Assembly: GCA_036785705.1 (NCBI GenBank) | Contig: JAWUZG010000970.1 | Location: 4,808,501 to 4,872,500 of the forward strand | From: Acanthornis magna | Lineage: Eukaryota > Chordata > Aves > Passeriformes > Acanthizidae | Reading direction: 5' to 3' | DNA: 64,000 nucleotides | Shown: positions 38,070 through 51,700 of the stretch, piece by piece | How the letters are laid out: every line of letters begins with the position of its first letter | Position numbering within the stretch: the stretch's first letter is position 1 | Made by a program: the position numbers and the translations under genes | Notes under the pieces: model-generated | Told to the model about the DNA's origin: nothing | What the model saw: only the letters and a program-made list of their open reading frames with translations | Databases searched by the model: none

Positions 38070-40599
38070 AACTCAAATTATCACTTCCAGCATCTCTTTT
38101 TCTCTAATACATTTTCTCAGTTTTATTTTCTATCACTGGCTGATAATTCATAAAGTATGGACCCAGAAATACATTGAAAATAATGGTTACGATACAAATT
38201 GCTATTAAGCAGGAAAGCCTAGTCCAAATGACATGCAGATATTCTTGTCTCTCATCCTTTTTCTGGTTACTTGTTTGAAGGGCAAAGCTCTTACCTGGTA
38301 TCTTCAAAGTCCTATCATATGCATTGGCAGTGTTTTAATTTCTGATTTGACGCTTCCCAGCTATAGCAGATACTTAGCTCATCAGCTCAGAAAAGCACCT
38401 GTCTGCAACATGGGTTCAGCTATTCCCCTATTCTGTTATATTTCAACTCTTCTTTAAAAAAAATACTGTGCTAATCCCTCAACAGTAAAAAAGCAGCACT
38501 ATAAGAAGTCCCATGTGGCAAACACAGCACCTTCCCTGTTTGAGCTGAAAGTGCCATCATACCATTACTCAATCACCAACTGCTGCCAGTTCCACTGCAG
38601 CCACTTTCACAATGGCTCTGGAGACATTCAGTCTGCAGCATTACTAACTCTCACTACAGCTCTTTTACATTTATGTTTTAAGACATTCTTGGAGCACGAC
38701 ATCAGAACAGCTACAATGGACTTGAATAGCATTTTAAATATAGTGGATACCAGGTTTGTCTCTTAGCAGCCTTTCAGACATCAAAGTCTGCTTATCCACT
38801 AGAAGACATGAGTGCAGAGCTTGGAAGCGATGTTATCAGAAGTGGTTTTTGGGTAGGCATGTCAAGGGGAGCATCCCTTGATGGAATTACAGCAGATGGT
38901 ACAGTGAATGACTACATTATGCAAAGCCACATACCCTAAATCAATTGGATCTCCCCAAAATCATAAAGCTGGCTTAAAAGCCATGAGATGCTCTAAAACA
39001 AAAACTATCAGCATTTTTCTCTCTCAGTATTTTTGGAGCTTCAGGGAGAAGCTGTCTTCCCTTCCATGTCCTGATGAGTTGATACATTACTGTTGAGTCT
39101 GGTGAGTCTGATATACATTACCAAAAAAATACCATTTACATCTGGACAATAAAGTCTCGCTAAATCAAGAACAGGATCTTGATTCCTCCAAGGAACTGAA
39201 ATCAAAGATGCAAAAACCAAATAACTGAGTATGTTTTAATTAAAATGGACAACAGACAAAGTCTAACGAGCTGCCAAGTCAGCTTGAGTGAAGGAGTAAG
39301 CTGTCTTCCTTCTTTTTCCACCAAAGCAATTTTTGGAACTCATAATATATATTAGGGGGACAAAAGGGAGGGGTGGAATCAGAAGACTTGTACATTAACC
39401 TAGATGACATAATTTCTTTACTAATGTCATTACTATTATTATTATTATTACTATTCCACTCATCATTTTAAGGGCCTAGTACACCAATTTAATACTGACA
39501 AGGAGATAATCAGTACGTCTGTCAATATTTAAATATTGGAACCTCATTTCCACAAAGATTTATTTCATAGTAAACTTGCTGTCTATCTAGTGTTTCTATG
39601 CATAAATTCTTCACATCATGGATTAGCATTTTACATAAAACCTGGAACTGGCACATTCATCAAGAGGATATTGGTTTAAGTTCTGTTTCCAGGTGAAATT
39701 CATAAACCATAACACAGAAGTTAATCAACAGGTCTTACCTGTCCTTGAAGCCATATTAAACTCGTACTTTTAAAGGATTCAATTGGATTTGGGTGATTAA
39801 GTCCTCTAGAGATGCTCAGCACAGTAATCAATGCCATCTGAAACTAACTCATGACCCTCTTGATTCCTATGAATGCTCACAGTCTCCAAGAGCAACCCAT
39901 CTGCCTACAGTTAACAGTACACAATGTGTTACTATTGTAGCTGCTTGATATTTGCATTAAAAACTACCTACTGACTCTATTCTGCACTACACAAACATAT
40001 ACTGAGTGAACTCATTAGCAAAGGTACAGTAGCACACCAACATAGCAACATACAATGAAACTTGAGCTAGATTATGAAAATGCTGTGTTGAGAACATACT
40101 TCTGAAAACACAGTGTTTTGAAGAGTCACGATCTGCTAAGATTTTTTTTCTAGAATGCTTGCAGTAGAGTCAGAGGAAGCTACACACCAGCATCTTGGGG
40201 ACTGAAGTGAGATACTAGATATTAGAAATGTGCAAACACAGTAACTGAATTTTTAAAAATAATAAAATCAAGCAAACTGTAAGTCAGCACTTCCCTCCCG
40301 GAAGGACACACACACATTCCCCACCAAACAACCAGAGGAAGAGTAACAACCAAAATTGTCGTGCAAAGTGCAAATACATTGACTTGGGTGTCTGTCTCTA
40401 CATACCAGCCTAGAGGGAAGGGCAGTAAAATTTAAGTAAGACCACACAAGAAAGCAAACTATCAATTGGTTGGATATCACCCAAAAGGATTATGAACTAT
40501 TTGTCAATGTGAAAAAAATACTATCAACTATTCATGGATCATTTCAATATTCTCATTAAAAACACAGATACTGAGAGACGAAAGGACATACATCAAACT
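38070..40599. other. AT-rich non-coding DNA, nothing recognised
   Basis: No exon or interspersed repeat recognised. An (ATT)n run lies at about 39430-39454. Open frames are at most 83 codons and unrecognised. Confidence 0.55.
39430..39454. repeat. (ATT)n short tandem repeat
   Basis: About eight ATT units with one ACT interruption at each end. Confidence 0.8.
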
Positions 40600-41390
40600 T
40601 GAAGATCCACAAAACTAGACGGAACTGCAAGTGCTGGGCAGAGTAGATAGAACTGAAAATGTTTGCAACTAACCGGGAGATGAAATCTGAAAGCAAAATG
40701 TAAAATTCAACAAGGAAAATCAGCTGGGAGGTTCTACAACTAGGCATGAGTAATTCACTGACATGAATAATTCACATGCAAGAGAAAAGGATCCAGAATT
40801 TACAGGTTTCACAAACTGAATATGAATTAAACAAAGGCTCCTTTGCAACAGCAAGGTAATATTAAGTGGCATTTATATCATCAGCAAAACCCACTAGACT
40901 CACGAAATATTCTTTCTGTTTTACTTCAAGATGATAAAACTAGAACAGAAGTAAAGTACCGCATTTGGTTCTGGATGCCACAAAACTGATTGGTTCCAAA
41001 AGGAAAGTACAGAGAGTAACAGTAAGTTCTAGAAAGTGCGATCTCAGGGGAAAGATTAAACACGCTGGGAATGTTTAGCCTACAGAAGTCCAAGACATAC
41101 CAGCCCATAAGTTCATAAAAGACTACTGAAAAGAGGAAGGAATCTGTCTTCTCTATTAGAAAGATTTTCTTAATGTCTGATTTGGATATTCCTAGCTTAA
41201 TGCCTTGTGTGCCACTGAGATAATGAATAGTGAAGCACTAGAATAAACTGCCTGAGGGGTTGTGAAGTTCCAGAACAAGTCAGGCAAATATCTGTGTAAA
41301 GCAATATTGTTAAAGATGATCTTACATAGGGAAGGGATAGCTCCATCCAAGACTGTTTATCTATGATTGTTCCCTGCTTGCAGCATTGAA
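40600..41390 (+). mobile_element. CR1 LINE fragment (late ORF2 to 3' end), plus strand, ancient
   Basis: Successive CR1 landmarks are present but heavily mutated. AAATTCAACAAGG..GGTTCTACAAC (about 40705-40742) matches the region after the reverse transcriptase. TTTGGTTCTGGATGCCACA (about 40963) and GGGAATGTTTAGCCTACAGAAG (about 41066) follow. Then come a stretch like the CR1 'first 3' UTR' block and AAGCACTAGAATAAACTGCC..GGGGTTGTGAAG (about 41234-41270), which corresponds to the conserved AAGCACTGGAACAGGCTGCC block. A CTATGATTGTT tail lies near 41370. Stops and indels throughout show a dead, old copy. The left boundary is approximate and could lie some tens of bases either way. Confidence 0.75.
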
Positions 41391-43294
41391 ACTAGCTCCT
41401 GCACATTACACTCTTCAGTGCCATGCAGCCATGTCCTGCAAGACAGGAATAATCTCTTTTCAACACCTTATAAACAGCTTGCTATTTAAATAGAGATCAA
41501 ACAGCAGAAAAGTAGAAGGAATAGGTGAGCTCTTTTACAGATGAAGCAGGGGCACATAAAAGCACCCTACTCAAATCCCAAAAACAGTAGCCAAATCTCA
41601 AAATATAGACAGAAATGTGATAAAAAAATACAGCAGCAAAAATTCTGGAAGTAACTACCACTCTGTTACTTGCTGCAGTCTGGAACTGGCACTTTCAAGA
41701 AACTGCTCTACCTTGTATTAAAAATGGATTAGGAGCACTCACCCAAAAATCAGCGTCACATTAAATGAGGTTACAACTAAGACCCAAACCAGAAATAATA
41801 GAGCTATTTTACAAGCAAACATAGAACTACATTTCTTAGTTTCAGTCCAATCTCTTGACTACAAATAATTTATTTTCTTTAATCTGACAAAGGCTTATAC
41901 GATGAAAGTTTGCAGCAGCTTGCACAAGATGCACAAGAAACCACTATAAAAACCACTGGCATTCTTAGTTGCTTTCAGCACCTGGTACTTGAGAAAAGAA
42001 ACTATTTAACCATTTTCTCATCATCATTATTACTCAAAACTGTTAAATGGAAGGAAATAAATTACTTAAGAATCTCCAAGGAGTTTGAAAAGGTAACAGT
42101 GAAAGGATAGCATAATTATGCAGGAGTGCTAAGAGATATCACTAATAGCATTCTCTTAAATGAGCTACCTGATCAGATTCTTAATACAAATATATATGCT
42201 ATTCCTGCCCATGGCCTTCCTTGTCATTCATGGATTAAATACTGTAAACACTGTAGGTATTAAACAAATCTCAGATTACTTCCTAATTTAAGGAGTCATG
42301 TGATGGTCATTTATACTTCCCATTTATCCCCCAGCTTTGATCAAGTGGTGAATGTCAACTGGGTATATAAAAATGGGCAACATCAGGAAAATCAAGTGAA
42401 ATCATAGAATTGCTTCAAGACATCCAGTCTTATATTTAAAATCCTCAAGTAAAACAAAATACTGTAAGCTTGTACACAAAAGAGGAAGAAATTATTCTTG
42501 GTTTTGTGAAAGCACTAAAATAAGGCTTGGGGTCCATTGTTCTAAGCTTCAAGAGAAATTAAAATGCAGTCTTTGCCCCAATGAGTTAAGTTAATAACTT
42601 GTGTGTACTACAAAAGTCTTTGTTGCATTGTTACAGCTATTATTCATGGTCACAACTCTCTAGACACCACCATAACCACATATGCCAAGGATAAACTGGA
42701 CAATGTCAAAAACTTGTCTCTGATTAGAAGAGACATGATCATCCAGACTAACATTGGTATTTCTAGTATTTTATATTCCTTGTGTTTATGTTAGGATTTA
42801 ACTCTTACATAGATTCAGCTAAGGTTCCTCTACTTGAAGTCACATCAACTTCCTATTTGTTTATTATTAAGGCCATTCAACATGAAACACAACTAATATT
42901 AAGTGACAGCAAATTAAAGGATGACCTTGTGTCTGCTTTTTATTTTTATCTAGAGAAGAATGGCCTTTCCACTAAGACAAATTAACTTCTACTCTTTACG
43001 CTGGTAGCTTTCTAAAACATAAAAGATAGAAAATATAAAAGACAAAATATTAAATACAAGTTGCATCTTCCATATGGTTACTATTTTTTGAAATCGCAAG
43101 CTTCTTCTACCTAGAAACACCCTGGTATAGACAGATGACTAATGACGTAAAACTAACATGCCAAAAATTAAAAAGTTCATCAAACCACACATGGACATCC
43201 TCATTCAAAATTTGAGCACACTCAACTTGCTATTGATGATATAAACCAAGATCACAGTTAGACAATTACTTTGGCTTCTGCTACCTCAGACTTA

Positions 43295-43319
43295 GAGGTC
43301 ACTCCAGCAGAGTGACCTC
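43295..43319. repeat. Perfect inverted repeat with AGGTCA half-sites
   Basis: GAGGTCACT and AGTGACCTC are exact reverse complements (9 bp) separated by CCAGCAG. Each arm contains AGGTCA, the nuclear-receptor half-site, in inverted orientation. The wide spacing is not a standard response element, so a regulatory role is speculative. Confidence 0.5.
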
Positions 43320-43889
43320 ACTTCTGCAGGCTTCACTGGATTCGGGATCATCAGTGCAACTGTGCACTAACAACCATTGTGCAAAATGATGCATAGTTAA
43401 ACAAGATATAAATCATGGATAGACAAAGGAAGCCTAAAAACCTTTTAACCATAAATCAAAATGAAGCTGCAGCTGGTAAGTCATCAGCAAAGTTTAAGTG
43501 TAGAGCTGTATGCTGTTCTCTTACCCTGGCAACTGAACACCCAAGGTGGAGGAGATACAGTAATGTGTTGCTGTTAAAAAGCTAAAGCATGTTATCCTCA
43601 GGTGTGTGAAATGCATGCGAAAGCTCTTCATGTTACTCTGAAACATAAAGAACTCACCTAAGACACTTGCCATATCTGGACACACCACTTGAAGAAGTGA
43701 TTGAAGTGGAAATCACATAAGAGATAAAATCAAAAAGATACAAGAGGTTTAAACAATATAACCTTGGGGGAAACACGAATAAACTGACTTCACCCAATCC
43801 AGGAATAAGAACACTGTAGATGAGCTATACATATATTTTACATATGTAAAAACTTGTTGGACACAACATGATGATCAACTGCCCCAACA

Positions 43890-43911
43890 CGTCACTAACT
43901 ACATAGTGACG
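43890..43911. repeat. Perfect 8-bp inverted repeat
   Basis: CGTCACTA and TAGTGACG form an 8-bp stem around a 6-base loop, ACTACA. Both arms keep a CpG. It is short enough to be chance. Confidence 0.4.
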
Positions 43912-44293
43912 AAAAAGCTATCCCTAAATCCACGTTCTATCTCCTTATTGAAAATGAAATTATTTATTTTACTCCTCTCATTGGGCATGGAAAACTACAT
44001 CAACAAGACTGTACCAAGTATTGCAAAACTTCTGGTGAATAGAAATTGGAAAAAACATCTGTCAAAACTATCCTAGATAAAAATGAACAAAGGTGAAGGT
44101 GTAGACTGGATAAAACTGGTTGAAATTCCCCTGGGGATACAGATGTAAGATCAATTTCTCTAACTTAATTTCTATTAGAAGAGTAAATTCCAGTCAGCGA
44201 GTACTGCTTGTTTTAGGTGATGGTCAGCAAGTATGATTTTGTCAAAACAGAGAGCTACTTGAAAAAAATTTTCTTTCACTTTCACCCTTATCG

Positions 44294-44343
44294 CTCTCAA
44301 TGCAACTAAATTCTGACTCTCAATACAACTCTCAATACAAATG
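44294..44343. repeat. Short imperfect tandem repeat of CTCTCAATACAA-type units
   Basis: Three imperfect units of about 12 bp (CTCTCAATGCAA, CTCTCAATACAA, CTCTCAATACAA), the first separated from the second by an insert of about 10 bp. Confidence 0.65.
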
Positions 44344-46550
44344 AATTCCTACTTATTAAAAATTAAGGAAATCAAAACAATTTTGGTAATAATACGAGTT
44401 TAATAACAGACAAAGCCTTAGATTGCAATTTTTAAGTTTTTTTGCCATCAAATATTATTAGTGAAAGGATTAGTGAAAATACCTGTTATAGCATCATGAA
44501 ACATTATATTTGAATGCAGCAAAGGGCATGAGAAACATTAAAAAGCACTGCATAGTTAACGGTTATTTTCATAAGTAGATTTAGCATTTAAATCTTCAAC
44601 ACTTTAGAAAGACAACAGGACTGATACTTCTTAAGTTCATAAGTAATTTTTGAAAATAGAACAGAAGCTCTCTCACTACCTTTCCCATTAAATTCCCAGG
44701 AGTGACTGTGTACTGGAGTACCACAGTTGTGATTCCAGCAGAGCTAACTTTACTGTAGCAGCAAAGCAATATTTTTAGAGAAAAAAATATAACCCATACA
44801 AAATTTATTAGCAGACATCAGTGCTTGGAAATTAACTTAATGACCAGGTTTGATAAAATGTCAGCTCACTGTGAAAAGAAGGGGTCATCCTGCCAAGTCA
44901 CAATCAAATTGTGCACCAAATCTTTATGAAGCAGTGCTTAATATCAAATATATCTAGAGATACCAAACAAGTTCACAGACTCCACTCACACATTGACCCA
45001 CTTTGTAAACACCCCTACTGGATAGCGCTAACTCTCCCATCAAAGAAATGAAAATAGATGTGATTTATACAGCAACTCCATTCATTAAACTAGCTCTGGA
45101 TAGTCCCGTTTCAGAGTTTCATGGAGACAAAGCACAGATTTCAAACATATGTATTAAATGTGAGCAGAAATGCAATTCTCAAGCTGGAGAAAGAAGAATG
45201 TTGTGATGAGATGTGGAGAACAAGCATTTCTTTAGGGAAGTAAATGCTATGTGAAAGTAAGTGGTTTACATTCTCGAGGACAATATGCAAAAGAGTGAAA
45301 CAGTTTTGAACAGCATTATGTTTCTGGTGGCAGATGGTTCCCTTTTGGCTGAACAGTGGTAAAGACTCTTAATCAGGTCTACAAGTACAATGAACCTTCA
45401 CATTGCTGAAAGAGAAGCACCACTACATTAAAAGCAAGTTCATAAGCAAGTGTTAATCCCCATGCAATGTACCATTTATCATTTTTCATGCAAGTGCTCA
45501 TTCCAAGAGGATTATCACTTCCCCATCCTGCCCTCTGGCTGACTACACAGGGCAGAGAAATTCTTTATTCCATATGGAAGGGGAAAGGGAGGTTGAAGGA
45601 AGCTGTTGGAAGACCCCGTGATCTCCAGCTTCCAGTTGCACTGTAGCTGCTCCAAGCTGAAAGTGGGAAAGAGCACAGGCCAGTGTTGCAGCAGTTGCTC
45701 TTCAATGAGAGTATGGATATGGCTTTCCCAGCAGCTGTCTAGCAGTTACTAACACATGCCATACTACAAAGATGGGTGGAGGGAGGCAGGCAGTGAAAAA
45801 CTCGTTGCTAATATCAGTCAGTGCAAATCCTATCAGCCCACCTGACTGAATGGTCAGATGCACTTCAGACTTGTCCACATACAGGGTATTTTATTTAAGA
45901 TAGATTAAAGTGATTCTAATTTAAATCCCTCAGATATTTAAGCACAGTTTTATGGCAAAGATATGTAAGTATATAAATCCACTTGTTTAAGTTTCTGAGA
46001 TTTGAGTTCCCTTTACTAATTAGATATGCACTTTTCTAAATAACTGCTTTTTTAGTTATAAAGAGCTTAAAAAAGATCACATTTTTTGTGGAATTATATT
46101 AACCACATAATATTTTTGTTTTCCTTTGGGGCATAATGCCCTGACCTCTATACTCATGTCTCTCCTTGCAAAGTTACCAACTACATGCAGCTTACCTGGG
46201 TGCTCTTACATAACACATCTACTCATGCAACAATGAATGTTATTATAAGCAAAAATAGGCAAAAACAGGAGTTCTAGATTAAGTGGTGCATCAAACCTGT
46301 CACAGAGACAATCGTAATACTATTTTGTAACATTCCACACATATAAAGTCAAAAGCACTGTATATAGAAAAACGGCTAATAATGCTGGTAATTTGTATCC
46401 ACCATCCTACCTGGTTCTTCAGAAATAAATGCCGCAGCAAAAACTAGATTGCATGAATGACATCTAGTGGACATATCCTTCCATAACAATCAAGTTTTCC
46501 CAACCAAAACTGACAAAGCTTCACATAGTACAAACAAGCACCTATTTATG

Positions 46551-46552
46551 TG

Positions 46553-46597
<45 letters not shown>
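46551..46597. repeat. (AT)n microsatellite
   Basis: About 47 bases of alternating TA with a single phase slip near the start (TATATAATAT). It is the longest perfect dinucleotide repeat in the window, likely hypervariable and prone to cruciform extrusion and assembly errors. Confidence 0.92.
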
Positions 46598-46600
<3 letters not shown>

Positions 46601-48772
46601 GATGATTATGTCAAGAGTCATTGAACGATACTGCTGCGCACAGATTTCTGAGTTCCCTTTCAGACTGTTTAAATATGTTTCAGCTTATAAGTGGCTGTAA
46701 TGTACTGTAATACAATGACTATGAAACATATGTTTCTTTAGAAAAGAAAAAACAAAGTTTATTCTTCTGCCTTGGATCCAATAAACGGATTAGAAGAAAG
46801 CAGTGATCCAACTGCAGCCAATATCTTCTCTACAATCCCACAGATTCTACTTTCATCACTTTCCAATGAGCTACAATTTGAAGAGCCCTCTACTGATCAG
46901 GGCTCTGTCAAACTGCTCTTCCTAAGAACCAAATTTGACATGAATATACAAATCTGTAATATTCAGTAACCCTGTAACACATTTGCTGTAAATAATACAA
47001 ACTAGATCCATCACCCCAGCAATGGGCAAATGTGGAAGAAACAATTAGCAGTATACATAAAAGACAAACGTCCACCAAATGACACTGAACTGTATTCCAA
47101 TCTTAGTTTCATTCAAGTTTTTCTCAAGTGATCATGGCCAAATGACAGATGAATAATCTTAATATGCATTCAGTTTAAATGAGTGTAAATAAATATGTCA
47201 GTACAAACACATATACAAGTATATATACAAGAATAGTCTGTGACACTTCCCGGGAGGAAATAAAAAACGAGACAGTCTCATTTGTCAACTATCATTCCTT
47301 AACAATAATTGTAATTATCCATACCTATTTTGAAAATTCAAAGTATAAGACTCATTAAAAAGTATCTTGCAGGCATTGCTTTAAAAGGTACAGGATGATT
47401 TCCTTCAGAACAAAAAACAGTATCAGGTTTTCAATTAAAAATGCATTTTATTTCAATCTGAAAAGTTCCTGTGTACAGGTAGAAGCTGTCTATTCTGTGT
47501 ACATACAAGGTCAGCTTCTTTAAAGTGTGTCTCTCACAGGAGAGGATGTATATGAATGACTTTATAACTACATCTCACATCATACACTGAGAGCATATCT
47601 AAAACTGCCCAAGGCAAACCTACTGAACTGGTTTCCAGAGAGCTGCTCTGCTGGGAGAGAGGCTTGACAATCCACTGAAGGACAATTCCCACGGAAGTAT
47701 CAGTATAATGTTGTCAGGTTTGAATAACTAGAATTAATTACTCATAAATAGGCAGCTTTCTATGGAGATTGCCACAGATTATTATTATATTTTTTCAATT
47801 ACTAAAATGGCAAGGAAAAGAATCCATACTCCAGCACTTCTTAACAAGTAGAGTGCCAACTCTAGTCCTCTATAATCACAATAAGACCAAAACATTTGTG
47901 CAGTCAGTGGTTAATCTCATCACACCATAGTAAGAAACTTCTGAAAAAAATCTAGTAAGGAAATCTACAAATAGAAACTTGTTCAAAAAGAAAGAAAGGG
48001 GGAAAGTCCTACAAATTATATTCTTGTTTTCTTGTTTTACAGAATCCAGGATGACACCTGCTTTTCTGGTTTCAGTCTTTGTTGTGCAGGAAGCAGACAG
48101 TTAAAACCAAACCAATAGGTAAGTAGATCAAGGCCAGTAAAGTACTGGGTATTCATCATATGAGTAAAGACATTTATCATGAGCATGGCCAAACTCTTCT
48201 TTGGAAGCTGAATCCATGCAGTGTGAGAGAACACACTTTGCTGCGTGAGAACACAAAGCTTCTATTCAGTTGATTTGTGAATCCATTTAATTTTAACGTC
48301 AAGTGGGATATATGCTTCATTGCTTAGAAGAAAAATATAGGACAATGGGCCCCCAAGGCAGTCCAAACAGTCCAGGTGAGTATTATGTAGATAACATTCA
48401 CAGAGTAAGAAGGGTCATCTTGCATTGCCTGAATTTAAAACTTTCCCCTCCCCCAAAAAAATCTGTATTTTACTTCTTTTCTGTGCATAAGTTCCATCTT
48501 CTCTTAGACTGGGTTAATATAGAGCAGAAAGATTTTTTTCCATTTTGAATTTATTTAAAGGAGCGTCTCATGCACAAAACAAAACTTTTCAAATAATCAA
48601 AGTTCTATTCTTTGTTGCTTTTGATTCCAAGCTTCATTAACTGCGGGAATATCCAATAACACTACATAAAGACAGACAAGAAAATGAGCATATATCACCA
48701 TTCTTACATGGAATAAGCAGTTTGAAATTTCTAAATGATTGACATTATTCTGCTGTCCTCTCCACTGGAAGG

Positions 48773-48787
48773 AAAAAAAAAAAAAAA
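48773..48787. repeat. Poly(A) tract
   Basis: Fifteen consecutive A residues. Confidence 0.8.
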
Positions 48788-51700
48788 GATATTAAAGTCC
48801 TGAGAGATTCTCCAGAGCTGAGTTAGAAAAATTGAGGCACATTGTGCCTTTGTGTGAAAAGCATCTCTGCCAGATGAATCAGGTCAATAATTTAATTTCT
48901 CTGTTCCTGTGATGAGACACAAGTGACATTTGTGGGATTTTCTTTGTAAGACTCCTGGACAGTAGGAAATTCTATGACCAAAAAGTATGAGATGCAAATG
49001 ATAAAAATAATGCAGAGGTATTTTATCTAAGAATGTACTCATCTTCCTAATACCTCATACCTTTCACTTCCTTGTGAGCTTATACTTTGATTTTCATAAC
49101 TCATTTCAACAGACTTTGACACCAAGAGAGCTTCCTCATATGAAGGAAATTTTATGCCTAGCACAAAAGGAAGTTGATGCTTAAAGAATCTAATTGATGC
49201 TCTAACACAAAAAAATAAATTAATTAATTATGGGTCTGATGAATTAAGAGTTATTACAATGAATAGGTCAGTCAATAGAAAAGATAATTGGTTAAAATAA
49301 TAATTTCTTTCCTGTCTCATGTTTTCAACCTCCATTCAGAATTGCTGTGCCATTTGCACATTCTGAAAACAAAGTGAACTATACTTGAGAAAACCCTGTG
49401 GGCCTTAGGACCAAATCTGCAACAAAAATAATATCATATTCATTAGATATCTGCAAGAATTTGGTTTCTCAGTTTTCTAAGTAGACTTCTATCATTATGG
49501 CCTGAGAGGAAACAGCCCTATACCTTTTGCTGAAAGTTTGCCTCTGAACATACTGCCCAGTTGCCCAGGGTGTCTTATGGCAGGGTGAAAAGTTGGCATG
49601 AGAAACATCCTGTAAACATTCCAGTTAGACAGACTTTCTCAGAAAAATGAATTCCAAGTGGGCCAATTTAAAGATGAAAATGTGAATATCCAGATCTCAT
49701 GTGTGGTACAAGCAAGAGAGCTACATTGCTGAAACCACTAGAAGGAGGGAAGACCTTATCATCCCAAGTGAAATACAGTAAGAACTTTACTTTTCAGCAC
49801 AATTATGTAAACCGGATGCTTTTAAGCCCTGATTTCCTCTGGATAATCATGGAACAGCTGTTGCTAAACAAGGTGTCTCATTATAGAAACTGTTTTTTAA
49901 AAAATTGTACTAATTATACTTAAGATACAGCCCAGAACTCAAGATTTGTGTTTTAACACTTGAAAGCAAGCAAATTAGGATCCAATTACATGAACTATCA
50001 CAGGAGTGACCTATTCAAACTACATTGTTCTGATTAAACAGCAGATATGCTCAAAGTAGGTAACTTCTCATCAAGATTTCAGGACTCAAAAAACTATTTC
50101 TGATTTTGGCTGACAAGAATCTAGATTACTTTTTCTTTGTTGCACATTGCAAGTTTCACTTCCATTGAAAATCTGTGGTAAACCTTTACAGTTGGTTTTA
50201 CAGGAACCCTGGAAGATACTGCATACTCAAAGGACATTAAAACCCTTTCCCTTGTGTTCTGGTGATGAACACATAAAACTGAAAACTCAGACCTTTCAGA
50301 TGATCATGTCACAAAGTCAGCACATTGCCAGCAAATGAGAAAAACCTTAAGAGTATGAAAGCCCTTGCAAACCAAACTTAACATCTCAGACCAGACCAAA
50401 AATAAATTTTCAAAGATGTTAATAGTTTCAGGAAGGAGAAAACCCACCACCCCATTAATGCTTAATTTTTTACATTTTTAAATACAAAGGAAAGTAATAA
50501 AAGTCAATCTAGAGAACACATTCAGGGACAAATTATACTGCTATTTTTTCAGTCAAGAAGCAAAAGGTAAATTCAGAGAAAGAACAGAGATAGGTTCAAA
50601 GGTAAATTTGACCTTGTGAATAGGAAAAAATAGAGCCACTTGCAAAGGTACTTTGAACAAATTTATTCAAGTGAAGCTCAATGAAATAAAAGCTACCACA
50701 GCATTCAGTATAGAACACTCATTGTAATAATTGTAAGCAAAGAAAGTACTATTTATGTGCGTATTTAGGATGCTTTTAACAGGTTTTTTTATTATTTTGG
50801 TCAATACTCTAGTGTGATTGATCAGACACCTCTCACACTGAAAGACAGTGTAAGTTATTTTGGTTTTGTCTTTTTAAATCTATAAGAGAATCTCATGTTT
50901 ACCCAATCTTCCATGATTTAACATAACTTGACACGTTTTAGAGGATTGCATGCTCTGTATCACTTCTTAATTTATTACCTGCATAAACACTCATAATATA
51001 GCAAAAGAAAACAAAATAAAGGACATGCAAAAAAACAACCAACAGTTTGCTACCACCTAATGCTTCTGAAATATATAGAAATCCAATTTTTTTAACTGTG
51101 TTTTTATGTAGTTGAACAAATTGTAGTTCACTTGCTTAAAATATCTCAAATAAAAATATCTTTTAAAAATTTGTAAAAATTTGTGCTGTGACAGTCATTA
51201 GTTTAGTAAGCAAAAGATAGTATATTCAATAAGTAGGATGAGGAATAAAAGTCAGGTTTCAGAGTTGTGTTCTGAACTATATTACAAATGAGCTGTGGGA
51301 GAAACTATACAGCTAGTACAATAGCAACAGTGAGGGTTAATCTAGGTTTATGAAGAGCGTTGCAATCTAAGTATAGCTTATGTTAGTAAACGGAAAAAAA
51401 CCCTCTAAAACCCAAATTATTCTTGTGGTTACAATCAGAATTGCAACCATGCTAGCTGATGGAACGTTAAACCATAAACATATACACATACAACGCCACC
51501 CATAGTAAATCCACCCTAGTTACTGGTTTATGAACAAGAAAATTCAGATTAAATTTGTTTATAATATTGAGGAAAAATTTCTAATGCCTACTAGAGAAAC
51601 AGCACACAGAAACATAGGAACCATAGTTTTATTAGGATATTTAAAAAAAAAAATACTTATTTACATAATGACTAATCTAGATTAAATCAAAAAACAGCTA

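Noticed and set aside
49642..49768. Exon-like segment: acceptor-like TTTCTCAG before it and donor-like CAGTAAGA after it
   Set aside because: All three forward frames contain stops in the interval, so it is not a coding exon; splice-like signals this weak are common by chance. A non-coding RNA exon cannot be excluded.
51365..51530. Possible mitochondrial insertion (tRNA-like A/C-rich strings)
   Set aside because: No mitochondrial gene order or recognisable tRNA arms could be traced; composition alone is not evidence.
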